Below are positions 54,032-62,694 of a DNA stretch of 64,000 nt, piece after piece (the first letter of the stretch is position 1; every line of letters begins with the position of its first letter). The notes below the pieces were generated by a model. It saw only the letters and a list, made by a program, of their open reading frames with translations, did no database searches and was not told the origin of the DNA. The DNA is taken from assembly GCF_013201075.1 (NCBI RefSeq), contig NZ_CP053708.1, positions 4,345,501-4,409,500 of the forward strand, in the 5' to 3' direction. Source of the DNA: Lichenicola cladoniae. GTDB lineage: Bacteria; Pseudomonadota; Alphaproteobacteria; Acetobacterales; Acetobacteraceae. A program made the position numbers and the translations under genes.

Positions 54032-55129
54032 ATGAATATCCCGCTGCCATCATACCCTGCGGATGAAGACGCACGATCCGAACCACGGGCCGTCACCCAG
54101 TCCAAGATCTATGGCCTGCTCCGGCTGACCCTGGCTGCGACCGTGGTGATCCTCGCGGTCTGGCTGCTCAAGGACGTGCTGACGGTGGTGTTCGCCTCGG
54201 CACTGTTCGCGGTGATTCTGCACGGGATCGCCAAGCTGCTGCAGCGCTTCACCCGGATGCCGTTCTGGCTGTCGCTGACCATCGTCATACTCGGCCTGGC
54301 TGGTCTGCTGGTCGGCTTCGTGCTGCTGGTCGGCCCGGGTCTCGGCGATCAGGTGGTCAAGCTGAAGCAGGCGCTGATAGAGCAGTCGCATGGGATCCAC
54401 GACCGTCTCGATCGCACCCAATGGGGCCAACTCGCGCTGCAGCAAGTGCCGAGTTCCATGGGCGGCGACAAGGAGGGAGGCGGAAGCCCGGGCGTACCGT
54501 CCGGCCTGGCGGGCTCGGTCGCCGGTTTCCTGGGCTCGCTGTTCGGCCTGTTCGGCACCATCGTCGTGGTCATCATCGCCGGCCTCTATTTGGCGGCGGC
54601 ACCGGCAACCTACGTGAACGGCGCACTGCGCCTGGTCGCGGAGAAGCATCGCCCGAAGGCCAAGGAACTGTGCCTTGCCGCCGGCTCGGCACTCTGGTCA
54701 TGGAGCGCCGGCCAGGCGCTCGATATGCTGGTGGTCGGCATCCTGTCCGGCGTCGGGCTCTGGATCATCGGCGTGCCGCTGGCACTGGCACTCGGCGTAC
54801 TGGCCGGGCTGTTCAACTTCGTGCCGTATATCGGTGCGATCATCGGCGCGATCCCGGCGATCGTCATCGCCTTCTCGCTTGGTGCCACCACCGGCATCGA
54901 GACGACGATCCTGTACTTGGTCATCCAGGGCTTCGAGGGAAACGTAATGGCGCCCCTGATCCAGAACCGCGCCGTGCATCTGCCGCCCGGCCTGACCATC
55001 CTGTCCCAGACCGCGTTCGGGTCGATCCTCGGCATTCCCGGGTTGATCTTCGCGACCCCGCTGACGGCCGCGATCCTGGCGGTCATGACGAAGGCAACCA
55101 AGCCGCTGGATCAGAACGACCACGTCTGA
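54032..55129 (+). CDS. AI-2E family (PerM-like) membrane transporter
   Basis: A 365-residue membrane protein with about seven to eight helices and the AI-2E/PerM family landmarks FNFVPYIGAIIGAIPAIVIA, VIQGFEGNVMAPLIQNRAV, and the end segment FGSILGIPGLIFATPLTAAI. Known members export AI-2 or act as sodium/proton antiporters; the substrate is not deducible. It is 83 bp after iolG on the same strand and ends before a strong terminator, so it may be the last gene of that transcript. A Gly/Ser-rich loop follows the second helix pair. Confidence 0.92.
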   Translation: MNIPLPSYPADEDARSEPRAVTQSKIYGLLRLTLAATVVILAVWLLKDVLTVVFASALFAVILHGIAKLLQRFTRMPFWLSLTIVILGLAGLLVGFVLLVGPGLGDQVVKLKQALIEQSHGIHDRLDRTQWGQLALQQVPSSMGGDKEGGGSPGVPSGLAGSVAGFLGSLFGLFGTIVVVIIAGLYLAAAPATYVNGALRLVAEKHRPKAKELCLAAGSALWSWSAGQALDMLVVGILSGVGLWIIGVPLALALGVLAGLFNFVPYIGAIIGAIPAIVIAFSLGATTGIETTILYLVIQGFEGNVMAPLIQNRAVHLPPGLTILSQTAFGSILGIPGLIFATPLTAAILAVMTKATKPLDQNDHV

Positions 55130-55162
55130 CCGATGGTAACTGACTGCAGTGAGGGCAGAAGT

Positions 55163-55196
55163 GCCGGGGACGATCAAAACTTCGTCCCCGGCTTTT
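55163..55196 (+). terminator. Rho-independent terminator after the AI-2E family gene
   Basis: An 11-bp perfect stem GCCGGGGACGA / TCGTCCCCGGC with an 8-base loop, followed by TTTTCT on the plus strand, 34 bp after the stop codon at 55129. Confidence 0.88.
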
Positions 55197-55262
55197 CTGC
55201 TGACGTCCCTGCTGCCCAGGAACGCGTAGGCCCGGCGCCAGCGACTGCTGAAGGCCTTTAGT

Positions 55263-55631
55263 TCAGGGGCTGGCGAGCAGCGGCGGTGTCTGCTGGTGCT
55301 GTACGACCCGCCATTCCTCGTGAGCCAGCCGGCGATAGGTCGAGGTGCAGTGCGCCTCGTACGGCGTGACTCCGTCGCGTTCCGCGCGTGCCTTGTAGGC
55401 GATGACGATCATCCCCTCCTGCGGGCGTGCCACCTGGCGTTCGGACAGTTCCACCTTCGACCAGCGCGGGGTCGCCGAGACGGCCTCGATCGCCTGCTGG
55501 CCGCTCATCACGAATGGCGGTGCCGGCAACACCATCAGGCACTCGTCGTCGATCGACGCGCGATAATGCTCGGCATCACCCACCCACAGGCTTTCCTCGA
55601 AGCTCCAGACCCGTCCATCGTCCATCGTCAT
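55263..55631 (-). CDS. SnoaL/DUF4440-like protein
   Basis: A 122-residue protein resembling the NTF2-like DUF4440/SnoaL fold: an N-terminal helix (RVWSFEESLWVGDAEHYRASID), then strands with LMVLPAPPFVMSGQQAIEAV, and later WRVVQHQQTPP, which is the usual last strand of this group. Such domains are small ligand-binding or isomerase folds with no general function. The ATG at 55631 has an AGGGA site. A nearby GGDEF-EAL gene upstream is on the same strand, 68 bp away. Confidence 0.8.
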   Translation of the reverse strand: MTMDDGRVWSFEESLWVGDAEHYRASIDDECLMVLPAPPFVMSGQQAIEAVSATPRWSKVELSERQVARPQEGMIVIAYKARAERDGVTPYEAHCTSTYRRLAHEEWRVVQHQQTPPLLASP

Positions 55632-55699
55632 GCATCCCTGGTTACGCGATGCTATCGCCACACGGGACGGATCGTTTTCACAGGCTCGCGAAAGCGTTT

Positions 55700-57682
55700 T
55701 CAGTGGGCGATGGCAACCGGGACGAGAACAGGTGGTGCCATCCGCAGATTCGCCGGAAGGCTGGCCATCTGGGTGAACATCCCCGGGGCAGGTTCCGGTC
55801 TTCCCAGGAGGTAGCCCTGCACCTCGCTGCAGCCGCAGGCGCGCACGAACTCCAGCTGTTCCGGCGTCTCGACGCACTCGGCGGTGGTCGGAATCCCCAA
55901 CTGGCGAGCCAGTTCCACCGTGGCATGGATGACCGCCGCACAGTCGCGCCGGTGCAACGCTTCCTTCACGAAGGAGCCGTCGATCTTGATGCGGTCGAAG
56001 ACGAAGGAGCAGAGGTTGGACAGGGACGAGAACCCGGTCCCGAAATCATCGAGCACCACCTCGATGCCGAGTTCGCGCAGCTGGCGCATGGTGTGGCTGG
56101 TCGTCCCCTCCTGGCCGAGCATCGCGGTTTCGGTGATCTCGATCGCCAGCCGTGCCGGTGACAAGCCGGCCTGATCGAGCGCCTGGACCACCACCGAGGT
56201 CAGCCGCTCGCTGCGCAACTGGAACGGCGAAACGTTCACCGCGACCTTGACGTTGTCGGCCCAGGTGGCCGCGTCAGCACACGCCTGGCGCAGCACCCAT
56301 TCGCCCAGGGGAACGATCAGCCCGCTCGCCTCTGCCATCGGGATGAAGCTACCGGGACTCACCAGCCCGCGTTTGGGGTGATTCCAGCGCACGAGTGCTT
56401 CCCGGTCGGTCACCTTGCCATCGGAGAGCCTAACGATCGGCTGGTAGTAGAGCTGAAGCTGGTTCTCGCCCTCGCCCAGGGCCTTGGCCAGTTCGCTGCG
56501 GAATTGAATGAGGTCGTCCTCTCCCGCATGCAGGAGCGGGTCATACACCAGCACGCGCGCTCTGCCCGACGCCTTGACCGCATACAGGGCCCGGTCCGCA
56601 GCGGCGAGCAATGCATCGGCATTGTCGCCGTGCTCGGGAAACAGCGAGATGCCGATGCTGGCGTCGAGGCGCACGTCCGGCGCATTGCGGAGGATGTGCG
56701 GGATCCTGATGGACGCAGCCAGCGCCTCCGCCAGACGCAGCGCTTCGTCACGCTCCCCCTGTGGCAGGATGATCAGGAACTCGTCGCCACCCAGGCGCGC
56801 GACGGACCGGGCTGCCCTCCCCTCGACAGGCATGCAGACCTCCAGCAGGCGTCGTCCGGTCTCGACCAGCACAACGTCGCCGGCCGCATGGCCGAGCGTG
56901 TCGTTGATCGCCTTGAAGCCGTCCAGGTCGATCCAGATCAACGCGAAAATCGAATCGGGAGGGGCATCGACCAGCAATGCCTGGAGTTCCTCGTTGACCC
57001 GGACCCGGTTGGACAAGCCGGTCAGCATGTCGCGACGCGCCAGCTCGGCGTTCTTCTGCTGGGCATCCAGCATCGAGACGAGGTCCCGGCCGGATCGCCA
57101 GCAGACGCTGCCCAGCCCGATGACGACGAAGGGCGCCTGGAGCAACAGGACCTTGATCCAGAGCTCCGGTGCGAGGGCCGCCCCGAGAGAGGTGAAACCG
57201 ATCCCGATGGCCAGTTGCGTCACCGCCAGGCGAGGCGTACTCGAGTTGCGGGCACTCAGGCCGGATACGGTGGACACGACGCAGGCGACCGAAAGCAGTT
57301 GCAGGGCCGGAACGCCGCTCATGTTGCAGATGAGGGCGCCACAGCCGAGTTCGATCGCCCAGACGATGCTCCCGACCGCCATCCAGCCGGCCGACACGCT
57401 GCGGCCAAGCCGCACCGATCGCCGTGCCATGAAGATGATCCCAAGGCGCCAGGCCAGAATGGTGAAGCCCGCGGTGGCCCAGGCGATAAAGACCGCGGTG
57501 CCCTGGAGAATGATCGCGATGGCCGCCACGATCAGCTCGCTGACCGCTGCCCCGACAAACGACGAAGTCCGCGTGAACATGATCTGGATAAGCCAGGATT
57601 GCTTTTCCGGGTCCTCGACACCAGGAAATGCAATAAGCCAGCGAAGCGCGCGCGTTTGAGGAAGAGTGTACTGGAAACTCAC
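55700..57682 (-). CDS. Membrane GGDEF-EAL cyclic-di-GMP protein
   Basis: A 660-residue protein with five or six N-terminal hydrophobic helices (about 42-200), a GGDEF domain (about 220-385) and an EAL domain (about 400-645). The cyclase active site R-L-GGDEF is intact, with DLDGFKAINDTLGH before it. The phosphodiesterase motifs are intact as well: EALVRW, NVSPFQL, EITETAML, DDFGTGFSS and K/D in IKIDGSFV. Both activities are therefore possible. The membrane region is not one of the named sensor domains I can recognise (MHYT or MASE) with certainty. Confidence 0.95.
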   Translation of the reverse strand: MSFQYTLPQTRALRWLIAFPGVEDPEKQSWLIQIMFTRTSSFVGAAVSELIVAAIAIILQGTAVFIAWATAGFTILAWRLGIIFMARRSVRLGRSVSAGWMAVGSIVWAIELGCGALICNMSGVPALQLLSVACVVSTVSGLSARNSSTPRLAVTQLAIGIGFTSLGAALAPELWIKVLLLQAPFVVIGLGSVCWRSGRDLVSMLDAQQKNAELARRDMLTGLSNRVRVNEELQALLVDAPPDSIFALIWIDLDGFKAINDTLGHAAGDVVLVETGRRLLEVCMPVEGRAARSVARLGGDEFLIILPQGERDEALRLAEALAASIRIPHILRNAPDVRLDASIGISLFPEHGDNADALLAAADRALYAVKASGRARVLVYDPLLHAGEDDLIQFRSELAKALGEGENQLQLYYQPIVRLSDGKVTDREALVRWNHPKRGLVSPGSFIPMAEASGLIVPLGEWVLRQACADAATWADNVKVAVNVSPFQLRSERLTSVVVQALDQAGLSPARLAIEITETAMLGQEGTTSHTMRQLRELGIEVVLDDFGTGFSSLSNLCSFVFDRIKIDGSFVKEALHRRDCAAVIHATVELARQLGIPTTAECVETPEQLEFVRACGCSEVQGYLLGRPEPAPGMFTQMASLPANLRMAPPVLVPVAIAH

Positions 57683-58020
57683 GGCTTTCTATCGACGCTC
57701 CACGGTCTTCCCAAGTATTGGTCGATGCTTCACCAGAACGACCTTACCCCGGCGGTAGTCTACGATCCGCACGAGAGGGGATCGCTGTAGGCGGTAGTCG
57801 AGAATTTCATGCGATTGTCATTCGGTGCGGTCGTTTAATAACCGTTCCGAATTCTGGGCCTGCGCGAATCGATGTCGGGCAGGTGCCCGGCACGATTCAT
57901 AACGCGGGGACTACTTCGCACAGATTCGTAGATTTCGCGAACGTATCGAGCTGTCGCCGAAGCCCGATATGGTTTCGGAACGTAATCGGCGCTGACCGTC
58001 GATGGGGAATGCAGCCGTCG
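57683..58020. other. 338-bp gap without a gene
   Basis: Between the divergent GGDEF-EAL start and the 3' end of rnhA. No gene, hairpin with T run, or repeat was recognised. The promoter of the GGDEF-EAL gene should lie in the first part. Confidence 0.35.
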
Positions 58021-58515
58021 TCAGTCGGTTTCGACTGCGATCCTGGCGGCGGTCGCGATCTTGTCGACGCGTTCGTTATTGATGTCACCGGCATGGCCAC
58101 GCACCCAGTGCCAGCTCACCTCGTGACGCTTGGCCGCGTCCAGCACGCGTCGCCACAGATCCATGTTCTTGACCGGGTCGCCGGAAGCGTTGCGCCAGTT
58201 GCGCCGTACCCAGCCGGTACTCCAGCGGGTGACGCCGTTGCGCACGTATTCGCTGTCGGTGTGCACGGCGATCCGGCACGGCCTGGTCAGCGCCTCGAGC
58301 GCTTCGGCGGCAGCGGTAAGCTCCATGCGGTTGTTGGTGGTCACCTTTTCCCCACCGGACAATTCGCGCTCATGACCGCGAAAGCACAGCAACACCGCCC
58401 AGCCGCCCGGACCCGGGTTGGGCCGGCAGCCGCCATCGGTCCAGACGGTGACGTCCGGCTTTGCGGAGTCGGCATTCACCGTCTCCAATTCGGTCTCGAG
58501 GGCGGATGACGTCAT
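58021..58515 (-). CDS. rnhA: Ribonuclease HI
   Basis: A 164-residue RNase HI, cleaving RNA in RNA:DNA hybrids. The catalytic acidic residues are in VWTDGGCRPNPGPGGW (Asp), NNRMELTAAAEAL (Glu), VHTDSEYVRNG (Asp) and the final region NERVDKIAT (Asp), and the basic handle is seen as RRNWRNASGDPVKN. The start at 58515 overlaps the thrB stop (ATGA). It is the third gene of the ispH-thrB-rnhA operon. Confidence 0.96.
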   Translation of the reverse strand: MTSSALETELETVNADSAKPDVTVWTDGGCRPNPGPGGWAVLLCFRGHERELSGGEKVTTNNRMELTAAAEALEALTRPCRIAVHTDSEYVRNGVTRWSTGWVRRNWRNASGDPVKNMDLWRRVLDAAKRHEVSWHWVRGHAGDINNERVDKIATAARIAVETD

Positions 58516-59483
58516 AGACCAAGTGCCTCGGGGGTGGCGGCGGCGAGATGAAAGCGCAGCCGGCGCAGGTATTCCAGCGGATCCTTGCGGGTCACCATGG
58601 CACCGGGCGGGGTGTTTACCCAGTCGTACAGGCGGGTCAGCAGGAAGCGGATCGCAGCCCCCTGCGCCAGCACCGGCAAGGCCGCGCGTTCGGCCGCGTC
58701 GAGTGGACGAATGCTTGCATACCCGGCCAAGAGCAGCTTGGCCTTGGTCACGTTGAACTCCATGCCGGGCTCGAAGCACCAGGCGTTCAGGCAGACGCCG
58801 AGATCGTAGGCGAGCAGATCGGTGCAGGCGAAATAGAAGTCGATCAGGCCGGACAATGTGCGGCTCCCGCCGGTCTCAAGGAAGAAGACGTTGTCCGGGA
58901 AAAGGTCGGCATGGATCTGCCCGCGCGGCAGATCCGATGGCCAGGCCGGCAGGATGCTGTCGAGCGCCCGGTCCAGCTCCGCGACCAAGCCCGGCTGAAC
59001 CACGTCGCCCGTGCTGCGACAGCTCTCCAGCAATGGCCGCCAGGCAGCGGGACCGAGAGCGTTCGGGCGCTCGTGCCCGTAGTCGGCGCCGGCGAGATGC
59101 AGCGTTGCCAGTGCCACGCCGAGCAGCCGGCAATGCTCGGGCCGCACCCGTCTCGGCCAGACCCCGGACAGGAAGGACGTAATCGCCGCCGGCCGTCCGG
59201 CCAACATGCGCAAAGCTTCGCCGTCATGGCCGGCGACCGGCTGCGGACACGTCACCCCGCGCTGGGCGAGATGACGCATCAGCCCCAGGAACCAGGGCAG
59301 CTCACGCGGATCAACGCGCTTTTCGTAGAGGGTCAGGATGTAGTCGCCGGTGCCGGTCCGCAGCGAGAAATTGCTGTTCTCGACGCCTTCCGCGATGCCC
59401 CGGAACGCCACCAGTTCACCAAGCGCGTAATCGGTCAGGAACGAGGCGAGCGCCTCGTCCGACACGTCCGTATAGACCGCCAT
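58512..59483 (-). CDS. thrB: Homoserine kinase (ThrB, phosphotransferase-fold type)
   Basis: A 323-residue homoserine kinase of the aminoglycoside-phosphotransferase fold, the form used in alphaproteobacteria rather than the GHMP type. The opening MAVYTDVSDEALASFLTDY and GVENSNFSL are characteristic; the catalytic loop is GQIHADLFPDNVFF (Asp) and the metal-binding Asp is in LIDFYFACTDLLAYDL. It phosphorylates homoserine in threonine synthesis. Between ispH and rnhA, with the end overlapping rnhA. Confidence 0.95.
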   Translation of the reverse strand: MAVYTDVSDEALASFLTDYALGELVAFRGIAEGVENSNFSLRTGTGDYILTLYEKRVDPRELPWFLGLMRHLAQRGVTCPQPVAGHDGEALRMLAGRPAAITSFLSGVWPRRVRPEHCRLLGVALATLHLAGADYGHERPNALGPAAWRPLLESCRSTGDVVQPGLVAELDRALDSILPAWPSDLPRGQIHADLFPDNVFFLETGGSRTLSGLIDFYFACTDLLAYDLGVCLNAWCFEPGMEFNVTKAKLLLAGYASIRPLDAAERAALPVLAQGAAIRFLLTRLYDWVNTPPGAMVTRKDPLEYLRRLRFHLAAATPEALGL

Positions 59484-59508
59484 CAGCCTGCCGATGAACC
59501 CGCTGGAG

Positions 59509-60540
59509 TCAGCCGAGCGGCGCCGGCAGCTTGAAGATCACGTCCTCCAGCTTCACCGTCCGCTCCTCGATCTCGAGCTGGTAGCGGCGGCCGAGTGCGG
59601 TGACCATTTCCTGCACGAGCGCTTCGGGGGCCGATGCACCGGCGGTGATGCCCAGCGTGTTGACGCCGTCCAGCACCGACCAGTCCAGGTCGCGCAGACG
59701 CGGCACCAGCAGTGCGCGCGGGGCGCCGGACCGTTCGGCGACTTCGCGCAGCCGCTGCGAGTTCGACGAGTTCGGGCTGCCGATCACGATCACCAGATCG
59801 CAGCCGGGTGCGATCGCCTTGACTGCTTCCTGCCGGTTCGTCGTCGCGTAGCAGATGTCCTCGCGCTTCGGTCCCTCGATCAGCGGGAACCGCTCGCGCA
59901 GGATCGCCACGATCTCGGCGGTATCGTCGACCGACAGGGTAGTCTGGGTGATGAAGGCGAGCCGGTTCGGGTCAGCCGGCAGTACGCGACGCGCCTCGCC
60001 GGCATCGTTGACCAGTGTTACGGCACCGATCGGCAGCTGGCCCATCGTTCCGACCACTTCGGGATGCCCGGCATGGCCGATCATCAGGATATGGCGGCTC
60101 TCGGGCCCACCCTCGGCATAATGGCGCTCGGCCTCGCGATGGACCTTGCTGACCAGCGGGCAGGTCGCATCGAGATAGAGCAGGTTGCGGCGCTCGGCCT
60201 CGGCCGGGACCGTCTTCGGCACGCCATGCGCGGAGAACACCACCTGGCCGTCCGCCGGAACCTCGTCCAGTTCCTCGACGAAAATGGCGCCCTTGGCCTC
60301 GAGCTCCTCGACGACGGTCCGGTTATGGACGATCTCGTGGCGCACATAGACCGGTGCGCCATAGCGGCGCAGCGCCTCCTCGACGACGCGGATCGCGCGG
60401 TCGACACCGGCGCAGAAGCCGCGTGGCCCGGCCAGCAGCACCTTGAGCCGCGGCAGTGTATTCGTCTGATTGACGTCCCGAACAACGCTCTGGTTCGAGA
60501 TCACCTGATCAATCATCTGGTCCGGCATCTTGTTCCCCAA
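59509..60540 (-). CDS. ispH: 4-hydroxy-3-methylbut-2-enyl diphosphate reductase IspH
   Basis: A 343-residue iron-sulfur enzyme, the last step of the non-mevalonate isoprenoid pathway. The three cluster cysteines are visible: [24 protein letters not shown] and the third in [12 protein letters not shown]. Substrate motifs VVFSAHGVP and GSPNSSNS are intact. An N-terminal extension of about 30 residues precedes [12 protein letters not shown], so a start closer to it is possible; four ATG codons lie near the 5' end. It heads the ispH-thrB-rnhA operon. Confidence 0.95.
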   Translation of the reverse strand: MGNKMPDQMIDQVISNQSVVRDVNQTNTLPRLKVLLAGPRGFCAGVDRAIRVVEEALRRYGAPVYVRHEIVHNRTVVEELEAKGAIFVEELDEVPADGQVVFSAHGVPKTVPAEAERRNLLYLDATCPLVSKVHREAERHYAEGGPESRHILMIGHAGHPEVVGTMGQLPIGAVTLVNDAGEARRVLPADPNRLAFITQTTLSVDDTAEIVAILRERFPLIEGPKREDICYATTNRQEAVKAIAPGCDLVIVIGSPNSSNSQRLREVAERSGAPRALLVPRLRDLDWSVLDGVNTLGITAGASAPEALVQEMVTALGRRYQLEIEERTVKLEDVIFKLPAPLG

Positions 60541-60645
60541 ACCTGCATCGCACTCTATATGGCGAGCTAGCCGTCCGGACGCCAGTCCGGGGCGTCGCCA
60601 TCAATGCCGCCCTGCCTTACAGGGGAGGCTGGTCGAAAGTCGAGA

Positions 60646-61251
60646 ATGAACGTGCTGCTGCAGATACGGACGCCCCGGCCGCCCAGCGCCCGCCGGACTC
60701 TTTTCCTCCGCCTGGCCCGCACCATGGCCCCTCTGGTCGCGATCGGACCGGCGCTGGTGCTGGTCGGATGCGGCGTGCAGGACCCGAACACGTTCGCACC
60801 CGCCTGTGCCCAGGTCGGCATCCTGGCGGCGGCTGCGGACTATAGCGACTATGGCGGCTCGGACGGTTCGCCCGACCTCAGCCGACTGGTCAGCCAGGGT
60901 AGCGTCACCGCGGTCACCGGCCATTGCAGCAGTGCCGACGAGGGAACCACCCTGCACACCGTGGTCCAGCTCCAGCTCGCCATCACGCGCGGACCGGTCG
61001 GCAGCAGCCGCACGGTGCCGGTGCCGTACTTCATCGCGGTCACCCAGGCCGGTACGATCATCAGCAAGCAGGAGCTGAGCGCGCTGGCGCAGTTCCCGGA
61101 CAATGGCGACAGGGTGCTGGTCAAGACCGACGCGACGGTGCTGAATTTCCCGGTCACGCGCGCCAAGCCGGGCAACTCCTACAAGATCGAAGTCGGTTTC
61201 CAGCTCACAGCACAGCAACTCGACTACAACCGCAGCCATCTTCCGCGTTAA
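60646..61251 (+). CDS. Putative lipoprotein of unknown function
   Basis: A 201-residue exported protein with a lipobox-like LVLVGC after a hydrophobic stretch (MAPLVAIGPALVLVGC). The signal is preceded by about 25 Arg/Pro-rich residues, which is long; an alternative start at 60724 (the ATG of MAPLVAIG) gives a standard lipoprotein. The mature part has VQLQLAITRGPVGSSRTVPVPYFIAVTQAG and other beta-type strands; no family is recognised. It sits between the divergent ispH and gcvH. Confidence 0.75.
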   Translation: MNVLLQIRTPRPPSARRTLFLRLARTMAPLVAIGPALVLVGCGVQDPNTFAPACAQVGILAAAADYSDYGGSDGSPDLSRLVSQGSVTAVTGHCSSADEGTTLHTVVQLQLAITRGPVGSSRTVPVPYFIAVTQAGTIISKQELSALAQFPDNGDRVLVKTDATVLNFPVTRAKPGNSYKIEVGFQLTAQQLDYNRSHLPR

Positions 61252-61293
61252 GCCCGCTCAGAGACAGCCGCACATCCGACAGGAGACCAGCAG

Positions 61294-61671
61294 ATGGCCG
61301 AGATGCGCTACACCAAGGAACATGAGTGGGTTCGCCTGGAAGAGGATGGAACCGTCACGGTCGGCATCACCGATCATGCCCAGGAGGCGCTCGGCGACAT
61401 CGTGTTCGTCGAGCTGCCCGAGAGCGGGCGTGTGCTCGCCGAGGGCGAGAGCTGCGCTGTGGTCGAGAGCGTGAAGGCGGCCTCGGACATCTATGCGCCG
61501 ATGGCCGGCACCGTGCTCGACATGAACGAGCTGCTCACCGAAGACCCGTCCCTGGTCAATCGCGACCCGGAGGACGAGGCCTGGTTCTTCCGTCTGGACC
61601 CCACCAACCCGGATGCGCTGCAGGCGCTGATGGACGAGGAAGCATACCAGACCTACGTCGACACCCTCTGA
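61294..61671 (+). CDS. gcvH: Glycine cleavage system H protein
   Basis: A 125-residue lipoyl carrier. The opening RYTKEHEWVRLEEDGTVTVGITDHAQEALGD and the lipoylation Lys in ESVKAASDIYAP are diagnostic. It carries the aminomethyl intermediate between the P, T and L proteins. No gcvT or gcvP is next to it in the window, so it is either a lone copy or their genes are elsewhere. It follows the lipoprotein gene by 42 bp with AGGAGA upstream of the ATG. Confidence 0.96.
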   Translation: MAEMRYTKEHEWVRLEEDGTVTVGITDHAQEALGDIVFVELPESGRVLAEGESCAVVESVKAASDIYAPMAGTVLDMNELLTEDPSLVNRDPEDEAWFFRLDPTNPDALQALMDEEAYQTYVDTL

Positions 61672-61782
61672 TCCGATGAAATAACGGACAGGTGATCGAA
61701 GGACATGGTTTCGCCACAGGATTGCCCGGGAACTGCCCCGACTGAATCGTCTCCTCATGTATGGATCAAGGAGGTCCAGCAC

Positions 61783-62013
61783 ATGCGCAAGATGATGACT
61801 GCACTGGCTCTCGCCGGCGGTCTGGCCGTTTCCACCGCCAGCCTGGCATCCGCGGCAAGCGTTCCCATGGTGGCTGCGGCAGTCGCGCCGACGCCACTGG
61901 TCGACGTTCAGTATTACCGCGGCGGCTATCGCGAAGGTCCGCGCCATCGCTATTGGCGTCATGAGAGATGGCGCCGTCACCATCGCTGGCATGACGGCCG
62001 TGGATATCGTTGA
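61783..62013 (+). CDS. Small His/Arg/Tyr-rich exported protein
   Basis: A 76-residue protein with a signal peptide (RKMMTALALAGGLAVSTASLASA) and a short mature chain ending in a basic, aromatic tract (YYRGGYREGPRHRYWRHERW, then RRHHRWHDGRGYR). A perfect AAGGAGGT ribosome-binding site precedes the ATG. Such tails occur in small exported proteins of acetic acid bacteria and relatives; the function is unknown, metal or envelope binding being possible from the His content. Confidence 0.75.
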   Translation: MRKMMTALALAGGLAVSTASLASAASVPMVAAAVAPTPLVDVQYYRGGYREGPRHRYWRHERWRRHHRWHDGRGYR

Positions 62014-62125
62014 GGCGCCGGGGCTTTCGTGATGTGACCGGTGTTCGAGAGGAGGCGGCGATGAGTTATATCGTCGGCGCCTTTTTCTTGAACACAGCCA
62101 CCGCCCGCACGAGCTGCGGCTCTCG

Positions 62126-62590
62126 TCAGTGGGCCGCCCCAACATAAGCCATCATGCCGTCGGCCTCGCTCGACTGCTCCTCGAGCCGGGCTTTCACGAC
62201 GTCGCCGAGGCTGATCATTCCGACCAGGGTATCGTTCTCGGTGACCGGCAGGTGGCGCACGCGTCGCTGGGTCATGAGGATAGCCGCGTCTTCCAGCGAG
62301 GCGGACACGGCAATCGTATAGCGGGCCTCGGTCATGATCTGCGAAACGCTCATGTCCAGCACGTCACCTGCAAAACTGCTCGTCCCCATCGCTCGAATGA
62401 CGTCCCGTTCGCTGACGATGCCCAGGATGTCCTGCAGCTGCGTGTTGGAGGGAATGGCCGCGGGGTCTACCACCAGGACGGCACCGATCCGGTGCCTGCC
62501 GAGTAATGCGACGACCTCGCTCACGTGAGCCATGGGCTCGATGCGCACGATGGCACGCCCCTTTTTGGCCAGGATGGCTGCAATCGTCAT
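62126..62590 (-). CDS. CBS-pair domain protein
   Basis: A 154-residue protein made of two CBS domains. The first (about 18-75) has VSEVVALLGRHRIGAVLVVD and SERDVIRAMG, the second (about 85-140) VSASLEDAAILMTQRRVRHLPV. Such stand-alone CBS pairs bind adenosine nucleotides and regulate partner enzymes. The ATG at 62590 has an AGGAGG site. It lies tail to tail with the small exported gene, with a 112-bp gap. Confidence 0.92.
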   Translation of the reverse strand: MTIAAILAKKGRAIVRIEPMAHVSEVVALLGRHRIGAVLVVDPAAIPSNTQLQDILGIVSERDVIRAMGTSSFAGDVLDMSVSQIMTEARYTIAVSASLEDAAILMTQRRVRHLPVTENDTLVGMISLGDVVKARLEEQSSEADGMMAYVGAAH

Positions 62591-62694
62591 GATGTCCTCC
62601 TGTCGTTCCCAGAACCTGTCACACCGGGATCTGTGTCCCGCTTGCAATCACAAACATCTTTGCGAGCAGCCACGTCTACTCGCAGTCTCGTGAT

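Noticed and set aside
62013-62147. Candidate terminator (AGGCGCCG ... CGGCGCCT plus T run) or a 28-codon ORF starting at 62061 with a GAGGAGG site
   Set aside because: The arms are 54 bases apart, too far for a typical intrinsic terminator, and the ORF runs into the CBS gene's stop region with no recognisable product.
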